Of a stretch of 64,000 nt of DNA, positions 16,876 to 25,525 are shown one piece after another (within the stretch, counting starts at the first letter, position 1; every line of letters starts with the position of its first letter). The notes beneath the pieces are model-generated. The model saw nothing but the letters and a program-made list of their open reading frames with translations, was not told where the DNA came from and searched no databases. The DNA is taken from contig NZ_JAGSPN010000005.1 in the NCBI RefSeq assembly GCF_018139685.1, forward strand, positions 62,001 through 126,000, written 5' to 3'. The position numbers and the translations under genes are program-made. The DNA comes from Cognatundibacterium luofuense. GTDB taxonomy: Bacteria > Pseudomonadota > Gammaproteobacteria > Burkholderiales > Burkholderiaceae_D.

Positions 16876-19380
16876 ATGCAGGCTTTTCTCTCCCCCAGCG
16901 TTTCTGCCGTGGACAGCCAGTGGGCTATGCAGATCACCGCATCCGGGCAGTTTTCAGCCCCTTCCGCACTGAACTGGCAGGCTGCGCTGACTGCGCAGCC
17001 ACCCTGCACTGCCGCCTCGGTATACCGCGCTGCGAATCAGGCTTTACCGGAACCGCTGGATCAGCATGATGTGTGGTTTCAGACCACGCTGACGCTGCCG
17101 GAGGATCTGGCCTTCCTGCATTTTGATGGTCTGGCCGGACCGGCACAGATTTTCTGGAACGATGTACAGATCGGGCAATCGGATACGATGTTCATGCGCT
17201 GCAGCCTGCCGGACAGCGTGTTCGGCGCACAGCGCAGCGGTACGCTGACCCTGTATTTTCCGGCGCTGAACAGCTTGCTGGCGCAACGCCGTCCGCGTCC
17301 GCGCTGGAAAACCCGTCTGGTCGAACAACAGCAATTGCGCTGGTTGCGCACCAGCCTGCTCGGTCGTATGCCTGGCTGGTCACCGGCCGGCGCACCGGTC
17401 GGGCCGTATCGTCCGGTCTGGTTTGAACGACGTCAGACCTGGCGCATCAGCCAGCACCGTTTGCAACCGGAACTGCATGGCAATGATGGCTATGTCCGCT
17501 TTCATGCGCACATTCAGCAAACCCAAAAACTGAAACGTGCCTTGCTGCACGTCGGCCCGCACAGCGCAGAACTCAGCATTCTGCCGCAGGATGCGCAGCG
17601 CAGCGAATTGCAGGGCGAATTATTTTTCCCCGAACCGCAGCGCTGGTGGCCGCATACGCACGGTACACCGCATCTGTACACCTGCCTGCTGGAACTCGAA
17701 GGTGAAAACCAGCATCTGATGCTACCGCTCGGTGAAACCGGTTTCCGCAGCCTGCATGCGGATCAGCAGGATGGCGGCTACACCGTGTATGTGAACGACG
17801 TCGCGGTATTCTGCCGTGGTGCCTGCTGGACTCCGGCGGACGTCACGCGCTTATATGCAGAACCGGATGTGCTGCGCCAGCATTTGGAACTGGCACGTGA
17901 TGCCGGCATGAATATGCTGCGCCTGCCGGGTACGATGCAGTTTGAGCAGGATATGTTTTATCAATTGTGTAATGAGATGGGCATCATGGTATGGCAGGAC
18001 ATGATGTTCGCGAATATGGATTATCCGGTGGGTGATGCCGCGTTTGCGGATCTGATCACTGCTGAGGCCAGCAACTTCTTACAGCACACGCAGTCGGCGG
18101 TCTGTCTTGCCGTGATTTGCGGCAACAGCGAAGTTGAACAACAGGCGGCGATGCTTGGTCAGCCCGCAGAGAACTGGCGTAATCCTTTCTTTGCCGAATC
18201 CTTACCGGCGCTGTGCCAGCAATGGCGGCCGGATCTGCTGTATATCCCGTCCAGCCCCAGCGGCGGCGTGATGCCGTTTCAGGTCGATGCCGGTATCGCG
18301 CATTACTTTGGCGTCGGCGCCTACTTGCGCACACCGGATGATGCGCGTTTATCCGGTGTGCGTTTCACATCGGAATGTCTGGGCTTTGCGAATATGCCGG
18401 AAGACAGTCTGCTTGATCGTATGCACGGCAACGGTGACAGCCCCGGCGCGCATCCTTCCTGGAAACAGGGCGTGCCGCGCGATCACGGCACGGCATGGGA
18501 TTTTGAAGATGTGCGCGATCATTATCTGACGCAAATCTATCAGACCGATGCAATGCGTCTGCGATATGCCGACCGTGAACGTTATCTGGCGCTGACGCGC
18601 CGCGTGACCGGTCAGTTAATGGAGCAAACTCTGCAAACCTGGCGCCGTGCCGGTTCTGGCTGTCACGGCGCTTTAATCTGGTTCTGGAAAGATTTGCGCG
18701 AAGGCGCAGGCTGGGGCGTGGTCGATGCACACGGGCAACCGAAAGCAGCTTACTACTATCTGAAGCGCAGCATGGCAACACAAGCGGCTTTCCTGACCGA
18801 TGAAGGCTTAAACGGTCTGGCCTGCCATGTCGTGAATGACAGTGCGCAGACCATGCGCGGCACGCTGACGCTGCGTTTGCTGCGCTTACCATCCAGCACT
18901 ACGGCGGAAGTCAGCCTGCCGCTGGAACTGGCACCGCACAGCCAGTGGCAGCAACGGGCAGATGCTTTGCTGCCTTACTTCATGGATACCGCTTATGCCT
19001 ACCGCTTCGGGCCGGTCAGCCATCAGGTGGCTGCGCTGCACTGGCAGGCAGAAGAAGACTCTGCTCCTGCCGCCGCTGGATTTGCATTTCCCGCCGGTCA
19101 TGTATTACCGGCAGAATCGCACGCCAGCGTAGCACTGCAAGTTGTTGATCAGGATGCGCAGCAGGTACAGATTCGTTTGTGCAGCGACCGCTTCCTGCAG
19201 GCTGTGCATTTGCAGGCAAACGACGGGCAGTGCAGTGACAATTATTTCCATTTATATCCGGGCGTGCCGCATACGCTGCAATTGTCCGGCGTTGCTGCGA
19301 ACACCCGCTTACAACTGAGTGCGCTGAATCTGAACGGCGCGCTGAAACTGGCCTTCCCTGCGGAGGCCGCTGTATCGTGA
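16876..19380 (+). CDS. Glycoside hydrolase family 2 (beta-mannosidase-like)
   Basis: 834 residues without a signal peptide. N-terminal jelly-roll and immunoglobulin-like domains (to about residue 300) are followed by a TIM-barrel region with NMLRLPGTMQFEQDMFYQLCNEMG and MVWQDMMFANMDYP. Both GH2 catalytic carboxylates appear conserved: Glu419 in CGNSE (acid/base) and Glu500 in FTSEC (nucleophile). The later WFWKDLREGAGWGVVD is typical of beta-mannosidase relatives. It lies 2 bp after DUF1839 inside a carrier-protein operon, an unusual place for a glycosidase. The natural substrate is unknown, and transglycosylation is possible. Confidence 0.8.
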   Translation: MQAFLSPSVSAVDSQWAMQITASGQFSAPSALNWQAALTAQPPCTAASVYRAANQALPEPLDQHDVWFQTTLTLPEDLAFLHFDGLAGPAQIFWNDVQIGQSDTMFMRCSLPDSVFGAQRSGTLTLYFPALNSLLAQRRPRPRWKTRLVEQQQLRWLRTSLLGRMPGWSPAGAPVGPYRPVWFERRQTWRISQHRLQPELHGNDGYVRFHAHIQQTQKLKRALLHVGPHSAELSILPQDAQRSELQGELFFPEPQRWWPHTHGTPHLYTCLLELEGENQHLMLPLGETGFRSLHADQQDGGYTVYVNDVAVFCRGACWTPADVTRLYAEPDVLRQHLELARDAGMNMLRLPGTMQFEQDMFYQLCNEMGIMVWQDMMFANMDYPVGDAAFADLITAEASNFLQHTQSAVCLAVICGNSEVEQQAAMLGQPAENWRNPFFAESLPALCQQWRPDLLYIPSSPSGGVMPFQVDAGIAHYFGVGAYLRTPDDARLSGVRFTSECLGFANMPEDSLLDRMHGNGDSPGAHPSWKQGVPRDHGTAWDFEDVRDHYLTQIYQTDAMRLRYADRERYLALTRRVTGQLMEQTLQTWRRAGSGCHGALIWFWKDLREGAGWGVVDAHGQPKAAYYYLKRSMATQAAFLTDEGLNGLACHVVNDSAQTMRGTLTLRLLRLPSSTTAEVSLPLELAPHSQWQQRADALLPYFMDTAYAYRFGPVSHQVAALHWQAEEDSAPAAAGFAFPAGHVLPAESHASVALQVVDQDAQQVQIRLCSDRFLQAVHLQANDGQCSDNYFHLYPGVPHTLQLSGVAANTRLQLSALNLNGALKLAFPAEAAVS

Positions 19381-21155
19381 CTACCATGTTTCATCCTCCT
19401 GCTGCGCAGGCGTTCTGGCTGGGCGACAGCGCCGCGCCGATGCTCGCGCATTATCATCCTGCACAACACAACAGCAAACTCAGCCGCCGCTGCGGTGTGG
19501 TGCTGTGCGCACCGTTCGGCCATGAATATATGGTCAGTTATCTGTCGCTGCGCATGCTGGCGGCGCGCTTATCGGCTGCCGGTTTTGATGTACTGAGTTT
19601 TGATTACCAGCATACCGGCGATGCCGCTGATATCAGCACCGCACAGATTGCTGCGTGGCAGGACAATATCCGCACCGCTGCTGGCTGGCTGCGCGAACAG
19701 GCGCAGGTACAGCATTTGTGTCTGGCCGGTTTGCGCTTCGGTGCTTTGCTGGCTGCGAGTGTCAGCGATGCCTGCCGCGCTGATGCCCTATTGCTGTGCG
19801 CGCCTGTGATCAGTGGCCGTGCCTATGCCCGTGAATTGCAGGTATTGCGCAATATGGGGCTTCCGCCCGAAGTGCTGGAAACCCTCAGCGATGAAGAACT
19901 GACCGGCTATGTTTTTCCGGCAGAAACCCGCAGCGCAATGGCTGCGCTGGATCTGAAGAAAATGGCTGTACCGGCTTGTCCGGTATTACTGCTGAGCCGC
20001 GATGATATTGAAGGGCAGGAAGCCGCACTGGCAGCACAATGGCAGCAACAACATGATGCTGTCTTCTTTTCTGCGCTGCCCGGCTATCAGGCCATGATGC
20101 AGGTGGACGCACACAGCAGCGTGGTACCGCATGCAATGTGGCAGCATTGCACGGACTGGCTGAGCGGCTTGTTTCCTGAAACGCATGCAGCGATTGCTGC
20201 ACCTAAGCTGCCTTCAAGCGCATCCGAAGCACAATGGCTGCAGGACGCCATGACCATCCGTGAACAGATCGTGCATTTCGATGGCATGGAAGGTGTGCTG
20301 AGTCTGCCGCAGCAACCGAATACGCAAAAACCTGCGGTGATTCTGTGCAATATCGGTGCGAATCACCGCACCGGTAATCATCGCCTGTATGTGAAGCTGG
20401 CGCGGACGCTGATACAGCAAGGCTTCACCGTGCTGCGCTTTGATAAATCCGGCATCGGTTACAGCCACGCCACTGCAGCAGGCAATCATAACGATGTGCA
20501 TGCTGCCGATGGCGTCGCCGATATCCGCGCGGCAATGGATTTTCTGGAGCAGCAGGGTTATCAGGAATTTGTGCTCGGTGGTTTGTGTTCCGGCGCTTAC
20601 TTCGCATACAGCACCAGTCTGGCCGACAAGCGCATTTGCGGTCTGATGCTGATGAATCAGCTGGTGTATGCCTGGAATCCGGAAGAAACCATAGAACAGC
20701 GACGCCAGACGTCGATCAAATCGTCCAGTTTTTACGTCAAAGCATTGCGAGATCCGGCCACATGGAAACGCTTATTCAGCGGCGATATCCGTTTCGGGCT
20801 GATCTTTTCCAAGCTGACCGCTCGCATCCTGAAACGGCTGGCGGCGATTGCACACAAGCTGACTGAAAACTGGTTGCCGATTTCGTTTTTACTGAGCCCG
20901 GAAGCCCGCCATCTGCGCGCATTTTGTGCGCAGGGCAGACATGTGCTGATGGTGATGGATGCGGGCGACGCCAGCGTGGATCTGATGACAGAAAAATTCG
21001 GGCGGCATGCTGCGCTGTTAAGGCGCAGCAACCGCTTTGATTTGTGGATACTGCGCGGCGCCGATCATACGTTCACGCCGCTGCATGCCCAGCAAAAAGT
21101 GATCAGCTATCTGACGAAACAACTGCAGCAGCGTTTTGGCGATTCCGCTGCATAG
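19377..21155 (+). CDS. Tandem alpha/beta hydrolase (exosortase-hydrolase-like)
   Basis: 592 residues made of two alpha/beta-hydrolase domains. Domain 1 (about 1-265) contains CAPFGHEYMVSYLSLRMLA and an elbow G-L-R120-F-G where the nucleophile is replaced by Arg, as in exosortase-A-associated hydrolase 2 proteins. Domain 2 (about 285-592) contains CNIGANHRTGNHRLYVKLAR and an elbow G402-L-C404-S-G, so a Cys nucleophile is likely, with a late GADHTF His. A GTG start overlaps the previous stop (GTGA), and an ATG nine bases later is the alternative. The last 53 bp overlap the convergent flippase gene. Confidence 0.8.
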   Translation: MTTMFHPPAAQAFWLGDSAAPMLAHYHPAQHNSKLSRRCGVVLCAPFGHEYMVSYLSLRMLAARLSAAGFDVLSFDYQHTGDAADISTAQIAAWQDNIRTAAGWLREQAQVQHLCLAGLRFGALLAASVSDACRADALLLCAPVISGRAYARELQVLRNMGLPPEVLETLSDEELTGYVFPAETRSAMAALDLKKMAVPACPVLLLSRDDIEGQEAALAAQWQQQHDAVFFSALPGYQAMMQVDAHSSVVPHAMWQHCTDWLSGLFPETHAAIAAPKLPSSASEAQWLQDAMTIREQIVHFDGMEGVLSLPQQPNTQKPAVILCNIGANHRTGNHRLYVKLARTLIQQGFTVLRFDKSGIGYSHATAAGNHNDVHAADGVADIRAAMDFLEQQGYQEFVLGGLCSGAYFAYSTSLADKRICGLMLMNQLVYAWNPEETIEQRRQTSIKSSSFYVKALRDPATWKRLFSGDIRFGLIFSKLTARILKRLAAIAHKLTENWLPISFLLSPEARHLRAFCAQGRHVLMVMDAGDASVDLMTEKFGRHAALLRRSNRFDLWILRGADHTFTPLHAQQKVISYLTKQLQQRFGDSAA

Positions 21156-22413
21156 TCGGCAGGATATAGCGCCAGACCACCACAGTCTCGAAAATCTCCA
21201 CTGCAATCAGCGCCACAATCGCTCCCGCCGCTGCCAGATACGGCAGCGTTGCGGTGGTGATACCGATCACCAGCAGCAAAGTCACCGTACCGAGGAAAAA
21301 CATCGAACGGAATTCACCGCCGCTCATCAGCCACGAAGTACCAATGGTACGCGCCGAATTCACTGCGAAGTACGCACCCCACAACATGATCAGCGGGTCC
21401 AGTCCGTCGTATTTATTACCGATTACATTGCGTTCCAGCCACGGCAGCGTCAGCAGCATAAAACCGACATACATCAGCACCACGGCTTCAATACCGGCCA
21501 GTGAAAACCATGTCAGTTTCCGCAAACCCTTCCAGTCATGCGCAGCCATCAGGCGTGCTGCTTCAGGCCTTGCCACACGCACCCATGCCGCGACTGCCAG
21601 CGGAATCGGCATTAACAGCAAACGCGCCGCATTCAGATCTGCAATCGCGCTGAGCCCGAGCCAGATACCGGATAAATAAATATAGCTGTAATTCGATAAC
21701 CATCCGACAATCACACCGGCCACAGCCCAGCGGCCATGCCCCTGAATTTCAGTCTGATGGTTTTGCAGAATAACGCGGTCTTCGTCGCTGATCGCAGTAT
21801 CACCACCGGTCAGTTGTATCAGACGCTGTCTTCCGAACAGCGCACATAATGCAGAGCATCCGGCCAGCATGAACATAATCGGCGCCACCGCCATATCACC
21901 GGTCTGATACAGCCATGCCAGTCCGCCCAGCACTGCCACCACGTACACAATATCCTGACGCAGTACGCTGCGGATGTCAGACATAATGAAGCCGACTGTA
22001 CGTCCGTATTCGCGCAAACCGTTACCGATGACATACGCGCCGAATGCAGCACCGAGCAGCAAGGCTTTATCAGCGTGATGAGTGGCTGCCGGTACAAATT
22101 CGACAATCAGAAATGCCGTCAGCCCCATCAGCACTGTCCAGAAAATCTGCTTGGCCCAGTAACGACGTAACAGGTTTTTGCGTGTGCTGACATGCACTGC
22201 GCTGGCAACGGTGGTCAGTGGTCCGGCAATCCAGGAATCGACAATCAGACCGGCCAGCAAGCCACCGGAATACAATTGTCCGTACAAGCCATACTCTTCC
22301 TTGGTAGCAAGGCGGATCAGTACCGCACCGATCAGAAAATTCAGTGCACTGAGCATGCCCTGATCAATGACCGATAATACCGAGGCAGAAAGAAATTTTT
22401 TATGAAAAGTCAT
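21103..22413 (-). CDS. Polysaccharide flippase-like membrane protein
   Basis: 436 residues with about 12-14 hydrophobic segments, starting SVIDQGMLSALNFLIGAVLIRLATKEEYGLYG. The N-F-x-x-x-x-L-I-R-x-A-T-x-E-E-Y-G-x-Y pattern is typical of the Wzx/PST branch of the MOP flippase superfamily. It is expected to move lipid-linked saccharides or similar molecules across the inner membrane. It faces the aminoacyl-carrier operon and overlaps its last gene, so shared function is plausible but not shown. A hairpin TGCCCGC-TG-GCGGGCA lies upstream at 22437-22452. Confidence 0.82.
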   Translation of the reverse strand: MTFHKKFLSASVLSVIDQGMLSALNFLIGAVLIRLATKEEYGLYGQLYSGGLLAGLIVDSWIAGPLTTVASAVHVSTRKNLLRRYWAKQIFWTVLMGLTAFLIVEFVPAATHHADKALLLGAAFGAYVIGNGLREYGRTVGFIMSDIRSVLRQDIVYVVAVLGGLAWLYQTGDMAVAPIMFMLAGCSALCALFGRQRLIQLTGGDTAISDEDRVILQNHQTEIQGHGRWAVAGVIVGWLSNYSYIYLSGIWLGLSAIADLNAARLLLMPIPLAVAAWVRVARPEAARLMAAHDWKGLRKLTWFSLAGIEAVVLMYVGFMLLTLPWLERNVIGNKYDGLDPLIMLWGAYFAVNSARTIGTSWLMSGGEFRSMFFLGTVTLLLVIGITTATLPYLAAAGAIVALIAVEIFETVVVWRYILPTMQRNRQNAAAVVSSDS

Positions 22414-22509
22414 GCGCTTGCGTTAACATCGTTCTATGCCCGCTGGCGGGCACTGCGCCGTACATCCTGTATGTCTGGCCGGAACAAAGATTGAATAAAT
22501 TACACTTTT

Positions 22510-23226
22510 ATGAAAATACTAAGCAACAACAACGATACAGCACTGGTCTTATTCAGTGGTGGTCAGGATTCTACTACGTGCCTTGCCTGGGCATTGTCAC
22601 GTTATGCACGCGTTGAAACAATTGGTTTCGATTATGGACAAAGACATGCGATTGAGCTAACTGTCCGCCCTGCTTTACTGGAAAAAATGCGTACATTCTC
22701 GCCGGAATGGGCCGCGCGCCTCGGTGAGGATCACATGATAGACCTGTCGCTGATTTCGCAGTTATCGCACACCGCGATGACCGAGGATATCGCGATCGAA
22801 ATGCAGGCTAATGGTTTGCCGAATACCTTCGTGCCGGGCCGTAATCTGATGTTCATGATGGTCGCTGCCACTCTGGCGGTGCGCCGTGGTCTGAATGTGC
22901 TGGTCGGCGGTATGTGCGAAACCGATTTTTCCGGCTATCCGGATTGCCGCGATGACACCATGAAAGCGCTGCAGGTTGCACTGAATCTGGGTATGGCAAC
23001 CCGCATGAAGCTGGAAACGCCGCTGATGTGGATCGATAAATCCCAGACCTGGGAACTGGCAGAACAACTGGGCGGCGCAGCGCTGGTGGATCTGATTCGT
23101 CAGGATACGCACACCTGCTATCTGGGTGAGCGAGGCGCACTGCATGACTGGGGTCATGGCTGCGGCACTTGTCCGGCCTGTGAACTGCGCGCCCGTGGCT
23201 ATCTGCAATATCGTGACCGCGTGTAA
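22510..23226 (+). CDS. queC: 7-cyano-7-deazaguanine synthase
   Basis: 238 residues. The PP-loop reads [10 protein letters not shown] (SGGxDS, residues 15-24), the [11 protein letters not shown] segment follows, and a substrate-binding region [15 protein letters not shown] is present. Four zinc cysteines are kept at the C-terminus in CYLGE and GCGTCPAC. QueC converts 7-carboxy-7-deazaguanine to preQ0 with ATP and ammonia in queuosine synthesis. No other queuosine genes are adjacent. It is divergent from the flippase. Confidence 0.95.
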   Translation: MKILSNNNDTALVLFSGGQDSTTCLAWALSRYARVETIGFDYGQRHAIELTVRPALLEKMRTFSPEWAARLGEDHMIDLSLISQLSHTAMTEDIAIEMQANGLPNTFVPGRNLMFMMVAATLAVRRGLNVLVGGMCETDFSGYPDCRDDTMKALQVALNLGMATRMKLETPLMWIDKSQTWELAEQLGGAALVDLIRQDTHTCYLGERGALHDWGHGCGTCPACELRARGYLQYRDRV

Positions 23227-23284
23227 GTCTGACGTTAGCTTTCCGATTTATGCTGACAGCATGTTTTTGTGAACGGAATCCGCC

Positions 23285-24028
23285 ATGCTTATTGCCCTGA
23301 TCACTGATCTGCACGCCAATCTGGAAGCCTTACAGGCTTGTCTGGCACATGCTGCCGAACGCCGCGTCAGTCAGTTTGCGTTTCTCGGTGATCTGGTTGG
23401 CTACGGTGCAGATCCGGCTGCAGTGACCAGTCTGGTCATGGAACATGCTGCACGCGGTGCCTGGGTATTACAGGGCAATCACGATGCAGCATTGTTTCAG
23501 AGCGATACCTCCTCTATGCATCCGGCTGCACGGCAAGCGGTGGAATGGACCCGTTCACAACTGAATGCAGAACAACTGTCGTTTTTACGCAATCTGCCTT
23601 ACCGCATCGAAAAAGATGATTTGCTGCTGGTGCATGCCAACGCCTGGGCGCCGGAAAAATGGGAATACATCGACGGCGTGATGGAAGCCATGCGCAGTAT
23701 GCATGCCTGCAAAGCGCAGATTACCGTCTGTGGCCACGTGCATATTCCGACGCTGTACCACATGACCATGACCGGCAAAACCGGTGAATTTCTGCCAGCG
23801 CCCGAACACTCCATACCGCTGAGTAAGCAGCGCCGCTGGCTGGTGATTCCGGGTTCTGCCGGACAACCGCGCGACGGCAATCCTGCCGCTTGTTACGCCA
23901 CCTTTGATACAGATACACAAGAACTAACGTTTTACCGCGTACCCTACGACTATGAAACTGCCGCCGGCAAAATTACTGCCGCCGGCTTACCCGCATCACT
24001 GGCAAAACGACTACTGACAGGGGAATAG
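23285..24028 (+). CDS. Calcineurin-like metallophosphoesterase
   Basis: 247 residues with all metal-binding blocks of the family: ITDLHANLEAL (DxH), FLGDLVGYGADP (GD), LQGNHDAA (GNHD) and VCGHVHIP (GHxH). The substrate may be a phosphoprotein, nucleotide or other phosphoester. The stop codon is one base from the start of the kinase-UspA gene, so the two are almost certainly co-expressed. This raises the possibility that it acts as the opposing phosphatase. Confidence 0.88.
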   Translation: MLIALITDLHANLEALQACLAHAAERRVSQFAFLGDLVGYGADPAAVTSLVMEHAARGAWVLQGNHDAALFQSDTSSMHPAARQAVEWTRSQLNAEQLSFLRNLPYRIEKDDLLLVHANAWAPEKWEYIDGVMEAMRSMHACKAQITVCGHVHIPTLYHMTMTGKTGEFLPAPEHSIPLSKQRRWLVIPGSAGQPRDGNPAACYATFDTDTQELTFYRVPYDYETAAGKITAAGLPASLAKRLLTGE

Positions 24029-24029
24029 T

Positions 24030-25463
24030 ATGCGCGCACCGAGCCTGCAACCCGGTATGGAATTCGACGGTTACCGTCTGGAAGAAAAATTGCATACCGG
24101 TGGCATGGCTGCACTGTGGCGTGTCACCGATCTGCGCAACCGGCATGCTGGTAAACCCGGCATGGAAAACGGTGTGCCGCCGCTGATCATGAAAGTCCCG
24201 TTGCTGTTTTCCACCGATGATCCGACCGCGATCGTGGCATTTGAAGTCGAACAGATGATCATGCCGAAACTGAAAGGTCCGCATGTGCCGCGCTATTTCG
24301 GTTCCGGCGACTTCGATGCGCAACCGTATATCGTGATGGAACAGATTGCCGGTGAATCTTTACGCGCCCGCTTCGACCGCTCGCCGCTGCCGCTGGAAGA
24401 AGTGGTACAGGCCGGTATTCAGGTTGCGTATGCACTGCACGATTTACACCGCCAGCATGTGATTCATCTGGATATCAAACCCAGCAATATTATGTTCCGC
24501 GACCAGCTTGCAGTACTGATCGATTTCGGTCTCTCGCGACACGATAAGCTGCCCGATTTGCTGGATGAAGAATTCCGCCTGCCGATGGGAACCGGCCCGT
24601 ATATTTCGCCGGAACAAGTGCTGGGCGTGCGCAATGAACCGCGCAGTGACTTGTTTGCGCTGGGCGTGCTGATGTATCACCTTGCCACCGGCGAGCGTCC
24701 GTTCGGACATCCGACCTCAGTCTCCGGTCTGAAAAAACGTTTATACCGTGATCCCATCCCGCCGCGCTCACACCGGCCGGATTTACCGCCGTGGTTTCAG
24801 GAAATCGTTTTGCGCTGTCTGGAAGTACAACCGTCAGACCGCTTTGATACCGCGGCACAACTGGGATTTTTACTGCAAAACCCGGATCAGATTCCGCTGA
24901 CGGAACGGGCAGAAAAGCAATCGCAGGATGGCTTGTTATCGGTAATGAAACGGCGGCTGAAGGCAGCTGGTAAAGAACCGGTGCTGGGTCACAGTATTTC
25001 AGAACAGTTAGCCAAATCGCCGATGATTGTGGTGGCGCTGGATTTAACCCACGGTACTGAAGCACTGGCAGAAAGTCTGCGTTCCGTCACCCGCCGTATG
25101 CTGCAAACCGAACCCGGTGCGCGGCTGGCTTGTATCACCGTGCGCAAAACCAGCCGCATCGGCATGGATGAAAGCCTGATACAGCAAGGGGAAAACATCC
25201 ACGTCAAACAACTGGTGGAACTGAAACACTGGGCGCGGCCACTGCAACTGAGTGCCGGAAAAATCACGTATCACGTGCTGGAAGCACCGGATACGGCGGG
25301 AGCGATCATCGATTACGCGCAAGCGAATGAAGTCGATCACATCATTATCGGTTCACGCGGCAGTTCTGCCATTCGCCGTTATCTGGGCAGTGTGTCCGCG
25401 CAAGTGGTGGCGGAAGCTAACTGTACTGTCACGGTTGTGAAAACACCGGATCAGAAAGCCTGA
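24030..25463 (+). CDS. Ser/Thr protein kinase fused to universal stress domain
   Basis: 477 residues in two parts. The kinase domain (about 10-285) has a Gly-loop LHTGGMAALW, the ATP lysine Lys55 (LIMKVP), the catalytic loop HLDIKPSN (Asp148, Lys150, Asn153; HLD instead of HRD), DFG at 165-167 and GTGPYISPEQ in the activation segment. From about 320 there is a universal-stress (UspA) domain with the nucleotide-binding motif GSRGSSAIRRYLGS. It has no membrane segment, so it should be cytosolic. The phosphoesterase gene lies directly upstream. Targets cannot be inferred. Confidence 0.88.
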   Translation: MRAPSLQPGMEFDGYRLEEKLHTGGMAALWRVTDLRNRHAGKPGMENGVPPLIMKVPLLFSTDDPTAIVAFEVEQMIMPKLKGPHVPRYFGSGDFDAQPYIVMEQIAGESLRARFDRSPLPLEEVVQAGIQVAYALHDLHRQHVIHLDIKPSNIMFRDQLAVLIDFGLSRHDKLPDLLDEEFRLPMGTGPYISPEQVLGVRNEPRSDLFALGVLMYHLATGERPFGHPTSVSGLKKRLYRDPIPPRSHRPDLPPWFQEIVLRCLEVQPSDRFDTAAQLGFLLQNPDQIPLTERAEKQSQDGLLSVMKRRLKAAGKEPVLGHSISEQLAKSPMIVVALDLTHGTEALAESLRSVTRRMLQTEPGARLACITVRKTSRIGMDESLIQQGENIHVKQLVELKHWARPLQLSAGKITYHVLEAPDTAGAIIDYAQANEVDHIIIGSRGSSAIRRYLGSVSAQVVAEANCTVTVVKTPDQKA

Positions 25464-25525
25464 TGCGGTAACTGCATCGGCGAAGAAAAAGAATACGCCA
25501 CGATATTAATGCATTTATTGATATT

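Noticed and set aside
22414-22509. A preQ1 or preQ0 riboswitch before queC
   Set aside because: The gap is only 96 bp. A simple hairpin TGCCCGC-TG-GCGGGCA is present but no pseudoknot-type aptamer sequence could be recognised.
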